Of a DNA stretch of 64,000 bases, positions 44,560 through 56,311 are shown in pieces. This DNA is from Euonymus europaeus. Lineage: Eukaryota; Streptophyta; Magnoliopsida; Celastrales; Celastraceae. The stretch's first letter is position 1. Every line of letters begins with the position of its first letter. The stretch spans positions 9,405,001-9,469,000 of the forward strand of contig OY756961.1 in assembly GCA_963580455.1 (NCBI GenBank), written 5' to 3'. The translations under genes and the position numbers were made by a program. The notes under the pieces were generated by a model. It had not been told where the DNA came from, did no database searches, and saw nothing but the letters and a program-made list of their open reading frames with translations.

Positions 44560-45530
44560 GAGAAGTATGACAATCTCGTAGCATTGCTTTGGGGTCAATA
44601 GTCAGACAACGGAGGACTATAAGGTGTTTGATACAACCGAAGCTGACATTGTATGCCTCATTTTCTTTCTGCTTTCCTTCTACTCCTTTCGACGGATCAA
44701 ATTTGTCAAAATTGATGCAAATGCTTCTCCTTTTTATACATCGTTCAATACATTCGTCAACCTGTATAATTACCTGTATAATTTCTAATATGCCCACATG
44801 ACCTCCTCTAACCATCTTTGATGTGTATGGCTCCTATAGTGCATCTATGAACACATTTACTAGATCCATCTTAGATAACAGTGGACACTGGCAAGTTCCC
44901 TCCAGCAGTATGAATAATCGTTGAAACTTTCTCCATCCTTCATGACCTTATTCTGAAGATCATATAAGGTGGGGATCTTTGTCACATTGTGCTTGTATTG
45001 ACCATTGAGAGGTCTAAACTATTGAACCATCGTTCTGCAGCACCTGTCAAACTATCTTGGAAGAAGTGAATCAAAATTTTGTCATTTCTAATATAAGGGT
45101 GCACCCTCTGACACTACATGGTTAAATGGTCTACATGTACACCTGAGCCATTGAAGATAGTGAAAGTTGGGAGCTTGAAATTCTATGGGATATGAAAATC
45201 TTTTATGAAGCTCAAAATTTTAGAACTTAAGGTCCCTGAAGCTTCAAACCCTCCTACAAAGCTCATCCATTTTTCCATTTTCTCGATGTGTGTGTAAGAT
45301 ATGGCATTTTCTTCCTCAGCCTCCATGCTTGGCGTGACATTTAACACCTTGAGCAGTTCAACCATAGATGGGGAAGAGTCGACATTTTGACGGTCCTCTT
45401 TTGCCCGAGATTTGGATCCTTTACTGTCACTTGATGAATGTTCCTCCATTTTTCCTTTATTAGCCATTTGGTTCATTAGCAAGTTGAGCTGTTCTTTCAG
45501 TTCTTTTACCTTCTGACTCGATGTTCACAT
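44560..45530 (-). pseudogene. Tat-like gypsy gag fragment, copy 1
   Basis: The minus strand gives VKELKEQLNLLMNQMANKGK, an acidic/Ser linker, MEKWMSFVGGFEASG, FKLPTFTIFNGSGVHVDHLT and ILIHFFQDSLTGAAERWFNS (about 45080). After a frameshift it gives YKHNVTKIPTLYDLQNKVMK, DGESFNDYSYCWRELASV and DECIERCIKRRSICINF. This is the gag layout of Tat/Ogre-type gypsy elements (family knowledge). There are several stops and at least one frameshift. No protease or RT of this element is in the window. Confidence 0.72.
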
Positions 45531-46139
45531 TATGTTGGTTCCATTATTGTGGTGAGTTGTAATTGTGAGCAAGTGTTATAACAGTGTAGGTGACTTTGTG
45601 TTAGTGCAATTTTGATTGATTTAAAACAACGTTGTCATATGCAAATGAAAGCTTTCATAAGATTTAACAAATGCAAAAATATGGTCATTAATGAAAAATG
45701 CATGATGAAGGAATCTTGAACAATATTAAATTTCGAGAAATTATCCATTATCCATAACATTTTAACATAGGATTCTGGAATACATCGTGTTAGTTTCGAC
45801 AATTATGGGCTCAATACATATACTCTTCTTGGATTCTCCATAGCTTGCTAGTAAACTATAGCCATCACCCTCTTTTCTTGGTATACGTTGGTCAATGCAT
45901 TGATCTCTAGAACCCTTTCTACGGCTCTGTTATTATAGTAGTAAAACCTCACATGTGCTTGATCCACTTGTTGGTTCATATGTTCCACTTACTTCTCCAA
46001 GAAAGCGTACCTTACTCGTACCTCCATATATGCCTTTGGCTAATCGGACTATTGGTGTTAGTCCAGAATTGTTGAAGAGTTGCTTTCTGGGAGGCTTGAA
46101 ACCTGAACTGAGCTATGATGTAAAAATACAAAAGCCTAT

Positions 46140-47369
46140 TGATAGATGTTGAAAACATCTACTTTAAATGTAAATTATCATTAGCATTTGTCACAAAATT
46201 GGGGTTTTTGAAGTAATTTTGTACAAATAAATTTTAATCACCATGGATGAATCACTTTGTGTTTATTTTCATATTTATAGGCCCAATTATGAGTCCAACC
46301 CAAGTGAAGATCATGGAAGGTTTTTTGTTGACATCATTGCTTACAACTTCTTCATTGCCTTCAACATTCAACAATGGTTGGCATTCAACAATGGTTGCCT
46401 TCAACATTCAACAATGGTTGCTATTCAAGCTTGCCATTGTTGAATATTTATCCTTGCCATTGCCTATATAAAGGCATGATCTATTCTTTGTTAAGGACAC
46501 CAAAAACAACAAGAAGAAGAGAAATAACAAGAGGAAGAAGGAGAAAAGAGAAGGAGTTCTTGCATCAAGTATAATAAGGGGGTTTTTCTAGTTATTTTAT
46601 TACTTATGTTTGTGAATTTTATTTATTTCTATTTGTTGTGTAAACTTAATATGAGGAACTAATCCTCTTACTAAGGTGATGATGGATTCACTCTATTGTG
46701 TTTAATAAATTTGGTTGAATTAATTGTGATTTATTCATGTCATGTCAAGTATTAAATTGCTATGTTTATTAATAATTAAATCTTGATGTTTAGCTACCAT
46801 CTAGGTTTGATTAATGTGATGCAAATTGTAGTAGATGCCATGCTCAATTTGAGAATGGTTTCTTGCAATTTATTACCAAAGTTACCTAGTCATAGATGCC
46901 ATATGCTAGGGGTTTTGTGATCATTTCATAAGTTACATTGATCCTAATGCATTCTTGTTTGTCAAATTAGTCTAGATGCCATGGATAATTGCAAATTAAG
47001 GATAGATGTGGTAAGTTAGATGCCAATGACTACTACATGAATTAGAAAACTTGATCTTTGACATGCTTGGATGAATTCATAATTGATAACCATATGATTT
47101 AAATACAATAGAGTGGTGAAATCAAAGCCTTAGTATTTATTATTTGTGTTGATCTCTCAATTTTAGTTTTGGTGTTTATTAATATTACTATAAAAGAGAA
47201 AGAAAAGAAAAAAAACTTGTTTTTCTAAGAATTAGAGTTAGTTAATCTTCAGTCCCTGTGGGTACGACACTCGTCTTTGCCACATTTATACTACTTGGAT
47301 TCGTGCGCTTGCGAGTATAAAGAGAGTTCTAGAATTACTATTTTTTTTAGTAGTTCAAAAATGATAACA
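46140..47369 (+). repeat. Athila-2 5' LTR
   Basis: 1,230 bp. Hairpin at the start (46143-46161: TAGATGTT, GAA, AACATCTA), two minisatellite units (about 46362-46425), TATATAAA at 46465-46472, and the conserved gtccctgtgggtacgac / gcgcttgcg pair at 47252-47313. Confidence 0.93.
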
Positions 47370-47375
47370 AGTTTT

Positions 47376-47393
47376 TGGCGCCGTTGTCGGGGA
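47376..47393 (+). other. Athila-2 primer binding site (tRNA-Asp)
   Basis: TGGCGCCGTTGTCGGGGA, identical to Athila-1, starts six bases after the LTR. Complementary to the tRNA-Asp 3' end with one mismatch. Confidence 0.92.
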
Positions 47394-47475
47394 CTGGAGT
47401 TATTAATTTATCTCTAGTTTCAATTGTGTATATTATTGCATATTTATTTATTAGTTTATTTAATTCTTTCAGTAC

Positions 47476-50400
47476 ATGCTTGGACGTCGATCCAAAAGTC
47501 TTAACCTACTTGAATACGATCCGGAGATTGAGCAAACTCTCGTACAACTCAGAAGAGAGGCAAGAGTGAAAAGAAATATGGAGCAACAAAATATAAATGC
47601 TCTTGCCCAAGTCGTAAATCCACAAGCTAATGCACAAGTCCGGAGGCCAATGAAGAATTTATTTATACCTCAAAATTTGGCTCAGCCATCAAGCATAGCA
47701 CTTCAACCCAATGTTCAAGGAAATGTCACATTCTCTCCAACTTTGCTTAATGCAGTACCTCATTTTAGAGGCACACCATTAGATGATCCGTATCTTCACA
47801 TCAGGGATTTCTTTGACCTTTGTATGACACAACGTGTCCAGGGTTTGACACCAGAGGAAGTCCTACTCATTTTGTTCCCATTTTCCCTCAAAGATGCTGC
47901 AAAATTATGGTTCAATTCATTGGCCCCAGGATCGATCAATTCATGGGAGGAAATGGCAACAAAATTCTTGAAGAAATTTTTTCCAGCCCAGAAAACAAAG
48001 CAATTAAGGAGAGAGATTCAAACATGGCAGCAAAAGGATGGTGACTTATTCTATGAAGCTTGGGAGCAATTTAAACAGCTGCTTCTCAAATGTCCACACC
48101 ACAGCCTATCTCAAGAAGATCAAATTCAAGCCTTTTATGAAGGGTTGGATGCTAACAATACAAGCATTGTAGACTCTGCATGTGGAGGTGTGTTGATGGA
48201 GAAAAGTAGTGAAGAAGCTTTTGAGTTATTTGAAACTCTAAGCGAGAATTCTCAACAATTCTCTTCTCGAGGAAAGCAAGGAGCAAAACTTCCAAGAGGC
48301 GTGTACGAAGTCCACACCACAGATAGGAATCAACCTCAGTTGAAAGCCATGGAACAAAAAATTGATATGTTGGTAAAAGCATTTTCTGCTCAGAATTCGT
48401 CATCATCCCAACAAGCAGCTCAAGTTGTAGTATGCGCAATTTGTTCTCAATCAGATCACACTACAGAGACGTGTCCCATGTCTCCTCTTTCAGAACAAGA
48501 ACAAATCAATTATGCGGGCCAAGGTGGTTTTTATCCCAACAACATTCCATATGCAACTACAAACCATCCGGGATGGAAAAAACATCCAAATTTTGGTTGG
48601 AGGGGACAAGATCAGAACAAGCAAATCCATCAAAATCAGCAGCAAGCACAAACAGAACCAAGAAAAACTTCGTTGGAAGAACAAATGGCTCTTCTTGCTC
48701 TTAATACCAATAATTTCATTCAAAAGATGACGCAGCAGAATAGCATTTACAATCAACAATTCAGCAATACTCAAGCTTCCATTCAGAAACTTGAAGTTCA
48801 AGTTGGTCAAATTGCAAAGCAATTAAGTGAAAGAGAATCTGGCAGACTTCCAAGTCAGACAGAAATGAATCCGAAAGGTAAGGAACAAATGAATGCCATC
48901 ACTACTCGTGGAGGACGAACTATGGGATATTTGGACAAAGACGCTTCCGAAAATGAAGAAAGGTCACAGAAGAAAGAATCCACAAAGATTCAAAGCAAGG
49001 TTAGTGCACCTGTAAAAACTCAGAGTTTTGAACCTCATGTGCCTTTTCCTAGCCGATTGCAGAGCGAAAAGAGGGCTGAACAAATGCAGAAGGTCATGGA
49101 TATTGTTTGGAAGGTTGAGATTAACATACCTCTCCTAGACGCAGTCCAACAAATTCCAGGTTATGCAAAATTTTTGAAGGATATTTGTACAAGAAAGAAA
49201 AAGCTGACACCATACGAGAAGGTGATGCTAACTGAACAATGCAGCGCCGTGTTGAACAAGAAACTACCATTAAAGTTGAAAGATCCAGGAAGTTTCACTA
49301 TTCCTTGTGTTGTTGGTCAAGTTTCTTTTGAAAAAGCGTTTCTAGATTTAGGTGCTAGTATTAATCTAATGCCATATTATGTTTTCGTGCAGCTAGGTCT
49401 GGAGAAAGAGTTACAACCGACTTCAATCACTTTGCAATTAGCGGATCGATCAATAAAATTTCCAAGGGGAATTATAGAGGATGTGCTTGTCCAAGTTGAC
49501 AAACTCCTCCTTCAAGCAGATTTTATCATTCTTGACATGGAGGAAGACATAAATGTACCAATTATTTTGGGTCGACCTTTCTTGGCCACTGCAGGAACTA
49601 TTGTGGATGTTCAAAAGGGTTGTTTGTCTATGACAGTGCAAGGACAAACAGTAGAATTTAAGCTTTTTGAAGCTACACGACATCCATCAGATATCAGCGA
49701 ATGTTTCAGCATTGAAATTTTAGATGATTTAATTTTTGATACATTTTTGGAGCATCATTCTACTGATCATTTGGCAACTTACCTTACTTTTCCTGAATTG
49801 CAGGTTAATGAAGATGGAGGAGTTGCGGAATTTTGTGCATATCTGGAGAAGCAGCAACTATCAAATAACCAATGGAGACGAACTTTTGAAGTTCTTGGTC
49901 CTCCACTCACCAAAGTGATCCCTTCCATTAAATGTCCACCAAAGTTAGAATTGAAGCAACTTCCGGAGCATTTGAAATATGCTTACCTTGGTGTTGATGA
50001 GGCATTACCTGTCATTATAGCTGCTAATCTTACTGTTTCAGAGGAAGAAAGTCTTTTGTGGGTGTTACGTGAATACAAGAGTGTTCTTGGATGGCCATTG
50101 CTGATATCAAGGGCATAAGTCCTACTATGTGCATGCACCGAATTTTGCTAGAAGATGATTCAAAATCCTCGCGTGAAGCACAAAAACGCCTAAATCCAGC
50201 TATGAAGGAGGTTGTTAGAACTGAAATATTAAAGTTGCTCGATGTTGGAGTTATATACCCTATTTCTGACAGCAAATGGGTGTGTCCAGTGCAAGTTGTT
50301 CCCAAAAAGTCAGGAATCACAGTGATCACCAATGAAAAGAATGAGCTCATCCCAATAAGAAAACAGACAGGGTGGCGTGTGTGTATTGATTACCGAAAGC

Positions 50401-52833
50401 TAAATTCTGCTACAAGAAAATATCACTTTCCATTGCCATTTATTGATCGGATGCTAGAAAGACTAGCTGACCATTCTCATTATTGTTTTCTTGATGGATA
50501 CTCAGGTTATAATCAGATTGTCATTGCACCTGAGGATCAAGATAAGATAACTTTTACATGTCCTTTTGGAACATTTGCATACAGAAGGATGCCGTTTGGA
50601 CTATGCAATGCACCAGCTACATTTCAACGATGTATGACAAGCATTTTCTCTGACATGGTGGGTCATATCATCGAGGTATTATGGATGATTTCTCTGTGTT
50701 TGGTTCTTCTTTTGACACATGCCTTTATAATATTGCCTTGGTTTTGGAAAGATGCAAGGAAACTAATTTGGTTCTCAATTGGGAGAAATGTCACTTTATG
50801 GTGCAAGAAGGTATTGTTCTTGGCCATCTCATTTCAGCAGATGGGATTGCGGTGGACAAAGCAAAAATTGAAGTTATATCTAAATTACCACCTCCCACTT
50901 CAGTTAGAGAAGTGCGATTTTTTCTTGGACATGCGGGGTTCTATCGTCGTTTTATCAAAGATTTCTCGGCCACTATGCAGTCTGCTTACCAAAGGTGCAG
51001 TTCTCAACTTTGACGATGAGTGTCTACAAGCATTCAACAAATTGAAGCAGTTACTTACATTAGCACCAATAATGACAGCACCAGACTGGAGTTTACCATT
51101 TGAGCTCATGTGTGATGCAAGTGATTATGCAGTTGGGGCGGTATTGGGTCAAAGAGTTGACAAGTTGCCACATGTCATTTATTATGCCAGTCGTACTCTT
51201 AATGATGCTCAGCTCAATTACTCAACAACAGAGAAAGAATTACTAGCAGTGGTCTTTGCACTGGAGAAATTTCGATCATACTTAATTGGTTCCAAGGTGA
51301 TTGTATACAGTGATCATGCGGCTCTCAAATATTTGCTTTCCAAAAAGGACTCAAAGCCAAGATTAATTCGTTGGATATTATTGCTCCAAGAATTTGATTT
51401 GGAGATAAAAGACAAGAGCAGAGAATGTTGTAGCAGATCATCTCTCTCGTATTGTTCAAGAAAATAGCAATGACCAAACTGAGCTGCCATTGAATGAAAG
51501 CTTCCCAGATGAACAACTTCTTGTTGTACAAATTGAGGTACCTTGGTATGCTGACATAGCTAATTATCTTGCAGAAGGTGTTATTCCCAAGAGCTGGACT
51601 TATCAACAACGGAAGAAATTCTTCTCCACAGCTAAGCATTATTTTTTGGACGAGCCCTATTTGTACAAGCATTGTGCTGATCAAATTATTCGTAGGTGTG
51701 TGCCCCAAGAGGAACAACGAAGTATTTTGCAATTTTGTCATACATTTGCTTATGGGGGTCACTTTGGCACTCAAAGAACTGCTACAAAGATTTTGCAATC
51801 AGGATTCTATTGGCCCACGCTCCATAAAGATGCTCACAATTTTTGCTCTACATGTGATAATTGTCAGAGACTCGGCAATATTTCCCGCGGGAATGAAATG
51901 CCACTCAACAATATTCTGGTGGTTAAAATCTTTGATGTCTGGGGAATAGATTTCATGGGGCCATTTCCTAAGTCTTTTGGAAATGAGTACATACTGGTGG
52001 CAGTAGATTACGTATCCAAATGGGTTGAAGCCGTAGCAAGCCCAACCAACAAAAGTGACGTCGTGACCCAATTACTTCAAGGGGTAATATTTCCCAGATA
52101 TGGTACTCCACGTGCTATAATCAGTGATGAAGGAAAGCATTTTCTGAACCGGAGTGTTGCTGCACTTCTCGCGAAATACAGCATCACACATAAGATTGCC
52201 ACTGCTTATCATCCTCAATCTAGTGGACAAGCTGAGATTTCTAATAGAGAAATCAAACGAATTCTGGAGAAGACAGTGAATATCAAGAAAACTAATTAGA
52301 GTATAAAATTAAATGATGCTCTTTGGGCATATCGAACTGCCTACAAGACTCCAATTGGCATGACTCCATACCGTTTGATTTTTGGAAAGGCTTGTCATCT
52401 TCCTGTAGAACTTGAACATAAGGCATACTGGGCAATCAAAAGGCTCAACTTTGACTATGATGCTGCTGGTGAGAAGAGAAAATTACAACTAAGTGAACTT
52501 GAAGAAATACGTGATGAAGCTTATGAAAATGCGCGGATTTACAAGGATAGGACCAAGCGATACCATGATCAGAATATTTTGGCTAAAAAATTTTCTCCTG
52601 GTCAAAAGGTACTTTTGTTTAATTCTAGACTTAAACTTTTTCCAGGGAAATTACGTTTGCGATGGTATGGTCCATTTCAAGTTGTTCATGTATACCCACA
52701 TGGTGCTGTTGACATCAAGAATTTGGAGACGGGAAATGAATTCAAAGTTAATGGGCATCGCCTCAAACATTACTTTGAAGCCAATTTTAATGCAGCAGTG
52801 TCTAGTATTACACTTCGCGAAGCAGGTAAGTAA
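47476..52833 (+). pseudogene. Athila-2 gag-pol polyprotein, broken
   Basis: ATG at 47476 opens 880 codons. Gag core is at residues about 100-230 (VLLILFPFSLKDAAKLWFNS) and the knuckle CAICSQSDHTTETC at about 319. Retropepsin DLGASINLMP is near 623, with IILGRPFLATAGT. A one-base deletion near 50091 ends the frame just after LGW. RT continues ([32 protein letters not shown]) with another one-base deletion right before the MDDFSVFG box (about 50676). An 11-bp deletion near 50960 restores the frame. RNase H follows ([34 protein letters not shown]), then a shift near 51416 and integrase (CHTFAYGGH...CSTCDNC; D in WGIDFMGPF and AIISDEG; E in [10 protein letters not shown]). A TAG at 52297 is followed by the C-terminal domain to 52833. 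No active enzyme expected. Confidence 0.94.
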
Positions 52834-52880
52834 TTAAAAGGTATCACTTCGTCTAGCTTAGACGTTAAATACAGCGCTCA

Positions 52881-52894
52881 TGGGAGGCAACCCA
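52881..52894 (+). promoter_or_regulatory. Conserved GGGAGGCAACCC motif upstream of second ORF
   Basis: TGGGAGGCAACCCA preceded by gacgttaaatacagcgct, 48 bases after the pol stop and 115 before the second ORF. Counterpart of 7424-7435. Confidence 0.6.
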
Positions 52895-53008
52895 TATTCC
52901 GATCTCACGGTATGTGATTGTGAAATTAAAAAAAAAAATTGCACTGCAACCCTTTTTACTGTTTTTACTTATACTCATTTCTAATTTCCTCAAGCAGCCA
53001 TCGCAAAC

Positions 53009-53984
53009 ATGCCGAGACGCCCCCGTTCGTCTACCTCCCATCCGAAAGATCGTCTCTTCCAGAGAGCCGATATCATCCCAGAATGCAAGATTGATACACT
53101 CATTCAACAAGCCGATGCTACTCGGTAGGCGATGCAGTATTTGAGGACGCACAATTTGATGTTTCTCGTGGATCCAGATCCTCATATGAACTTGCCCGTC
53201 TATCCGAAAATCGTTCGTTCGTTTTATTCCACTCTTAAGGAGGTTGAGAAGGGCACAGTGTATGAGGTAATCATAGTTGGCGTAAAAGTTCGATTTACGA
53301 CAGTGGAACTCTGTTTTTGTCTAGGTTTTTCACTCGAATATGATGCTTCAACTGGATTTAAAGCACCTATCACGGCAACAAAAGAACAGATGATTAATGA
53401 GATGTGTCGGGGTAAGTACGATCGATATGCCAATGCTACACGACGTTCTTACTTGCCACCAAAGATATGGATGCTGGACGCGCCATCAGAAAAATCTCTG
53501 CCCCATCGGCCATTCTCAGCAGCGACGGAGCAAGTTCTTAGCAACCTTATACTATATGTATAAGGGAACCTGGTTTGATGTAGGGAAAATTTATATGGCT
53601 TCAATGCTCAAGGCCAAACGTTTTGTAGAACAGAGCCCTACCAAAGTTGAAAAATTATATTTTCCAAGGCTCATCACGCTATTGCTTCAATTCAAGGGTA
53701 TTCGGCCTCCTCGACCTCAGCAATCTTCAGAATATCCAGTCACACTACTGGAAATGTGGACATGGAGCCAAAGTACAAGCAATATGCGAACTGCTCGAAC
53801 TGCTTTAGCACAACACGCTGAGGATTCCTCACAACATAGAGCATCACCACTGCTAGCTGTAGACTCTTCTCATCCACCCACACTAAGTACAATTATGGGG
53901 CATTTAACCCAATTGGGGGCTCGACAACAGCGGATAGAGCAAAAGTTGGATACTCTCCTGGAGATTATGAATTCCTTCAACTGA
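53009..53984 (+). pseudogene. Athila-2 second ORF in the env position, broken
   Basis: ATG at 53009 (MPRRPRSSTSHPKDRLFQ), an in-frame TAG near 53126, then a frame to 53563 with NLPVYPKIVRSFYSTLKEVE and ELCFCLGFSLEYDASTGF. A frameshift near 53490 moves to a second frame ending at 53984, with CPIGHSQQRRSKFLATLYYM, KLYFPRLITLLLQFKGIRPP and a Gln-rich amphipathic tail (LGARQQRIEQKLDTLLEIMN). Homologous to the ORF at 5781-6917. No transmembrane segment or signal peptide is visible. Function unknown. Confidence 0.8.
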
Positions 53985-55082
53985 TCACTTTCGAGATATT
54001 TCACCCCCAGGTTTTATCTTTCTTTGCCTTGTTTTTACATTGTCCAATTTCATTTGCTTCTGTGACATTGAGGACCCTGTCTCGTATAGGTGAGGGGTGG
54101 TAGCATATTCATGCATTTTGATCAAGCATTTTGATGAATGATTTGATACAATTAAGTTTGAGTCATTTTTTCTATCTGGATTATTAGAAAACAACTTCTA
54201 AAACTCTTTTGTGCACAAATACTAAGCCTCGTGGTAAGATGGATGATAATGCATAATACTAAGAGAATTTCCCAGATAAAACACAAATTAAGTTCTAAAT
54301 TAGTGGGGAGAGATGAGTAAACAACTTATGAACTTTCATTGATCTGTTGAAATGGATAATTGCTGTCAATGAACACCATTACATGGTTTGTGGAACGTTG
54401 GTTGAATGTTGAGGATGATATTGATCAATTTTTGAGATTTCAATTGTAATTGCTTGAGATTTTGTTTGTGGGGGGTGTCAAGCAAAAAAACAAAAAAACA
54501 AAAAAAAAACAAAAAAAGGAAAAAAAGAAGAAGAAAGAATGGTAAGTCATTCTAAGTCTTCAAAATTCTTAGGAAGACAAGTACAATCTTACTTTGTTTC
54601 TGATTCCATTAGTATTTATTATTTGCTCTTATCTCAAAATTTTGATCTTTAAATTCCAAAGCACGTTTGTGGTAAGAATGGTGGAAGTTCTAGACAGCTA
54701 ATATGCCTATCATATGATCAATGTTTGTTTCTTTGTTTGTCCTTAAATTGACTTTTCTTCTGAGTGCATAAATGTTTTCCAACTCCATGAGAGAAATTTC
54801 AAGCACTAAAATCCTTCTTTAACCTGTGAGAATATGGAGTTGATGTTTTTATTTGGATAATTCTTCTAAGTTATATGCATTATGGTTTGTGGTAAGATGG
54901 TTCTGGCTTAGTGCACACACACACAAATTCTGGAAGTTGTTATCAAAATACTCTGGATAGCATTAGTGATCTCTTACTTTTTGTTATACTCAAAGGAAGT
55001 AATTTCTTTTTCAAATTCTTCATAATGGAATGATATTTACGCTTAAATTGCTAGGGACTAGCAAAAAGCCTATTGGGGGTTG
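53985..55082 (+). other. Athila-2 3' untranslated region
   Basis: No gene. It holds the G-rich block gaggaccctgtctcg...gaggggtgg (54069-54103), a second G-rich run tgtggggggtgtc followed by an A-rich tract (54468-54525), and the polypurine-like tract attgggggttg right before the 3' LTR (55071-55082). Confidence 0.75.
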
Positions 55083-56311
55083 TGATAGATGTTGAAAACA
55101 TCTACTTTAAATGTAAATTATCATTAGCATTTGTCACAAAATTGGGGTTTTTGAAGTGATTTTGTACAAATAAATTTTAATCACCATGGATGAATCACTT
55201 TGTGTTTATTTTCATATTTATAGGCCCAATTATGAGTCCAACCCAAGTGAAGATCATGGAAGGTTTTTTGTTGACATCATTGCTTACAACTTCTTCATTG
55301 CCTTCAACATTCAACAATGGTTGGCATTCAACAATGGTTGCCTTCAACATTCAACAATGGTTGCTATTCAAGCTTGCCATTGTTGAATATTTGTCCTTGC
55401 CATTTCCTATATAAAGGCATGATCTATTCTTTGCTAAGGACACCAAAAACAACAAGAAGAAGAGAAATAACAAGAGGAAGAAGGAGAAAAGAGAAGGAGT
55501 TCTTGCATCAAGTATAATAAGGGGGTTTTTCTAGTTGTTTTATTACTTATGTTTGTGAATTTTATTTATTTCAATTTGTTGTGTAAACTTAATATGAGGA
55601 ACTAATCCTCTTACTAAGGTGATGATGGATTCACTCTATTGTGTTTAATAAATTTGGTTGAATTAATTGTGATTTATTCATGTCATGTCAAGTATTAAAT
55701 TGCTATGTTTATTAATAATTAAATCTTGATGTTTAGCTACCATCTAGGTTTGATTAATGTGATGCAAATTGTAGTAGATTCCATGCTCAATTTGAGAATA
55801 GCTTCTTGCAATTTATTACCAAAGTTACCTAGTCATAGATGCCATATGCTAGGAGTTTTGTGATCATTTCATAAGTTACATTGATCCTAATGCATTCTTG
55901 TTTGTCAAATTAGTCTAAATGCCATGGATAATTGCAAATTAAGGATAGATGTGGTAAGTTAGATGCCAATGACTACTACATGAATTAGAAAACTTGATCT
56001 TTGACATGCTTGGATGAATTCATAATTGATAACCATATGATTTAAATACAATAGAGTGGTGAAATCAAAGCCTTAGTATTTATTATTTGTGTTGATCTCT
56101 CAATTTTAGTTTTGGTGTTTATTAATATTACTATAAAAGAGAAAGAAAAGAAAAAAAACTTGTTTTTCTAAGAATTAGAGTTAGTTAATCTTCAGTCCCT
56201 GTGGGTACGACACTTGTCTTTGCCACATTTATACTACTTGGATTCGTGCGCTTGCGAGTATAAATAGAGTTTTAGAATTACTATTTTTTTAGTAGTTAAA
56301 AAATGATAACA
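55083..56311 (+). repeat. Athila-2 3' LTR
   Basis: 1,229 bp, with the hairpin at 55086-55104 and TATATAAA at 55408-55415. By eye it differs from the solo LTR at about seven sites but from its own 5' LTR at about seventeen, outside the minisatellite. Confidence 0.93.

Larger units (their letters stand above)
46140..56311 (+). mobile_element. Athila-2, complete Athila-like gypsy element
   Basis: 10.2 kb with LTRs 46140-47369 and 55083-56311 (about 1.4% apart by eye), a tRNA-Asp primer site, gag-pol, the GGGAGGCAACC motif, a second ORF, a 3' UTR and a polypurine tract. The bases outside the two LTRs do not match (CCTAT left, CATGT right), so there is no target duplication. The left flank is gypsy V gag and the right flank is unrelated, so the flanks were rearranged after insertion. 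Coding-dead: frameshifts near 50091, 50676, 50960 and 51416, and a stop at 52297 in pol. Confidence 0.93.
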
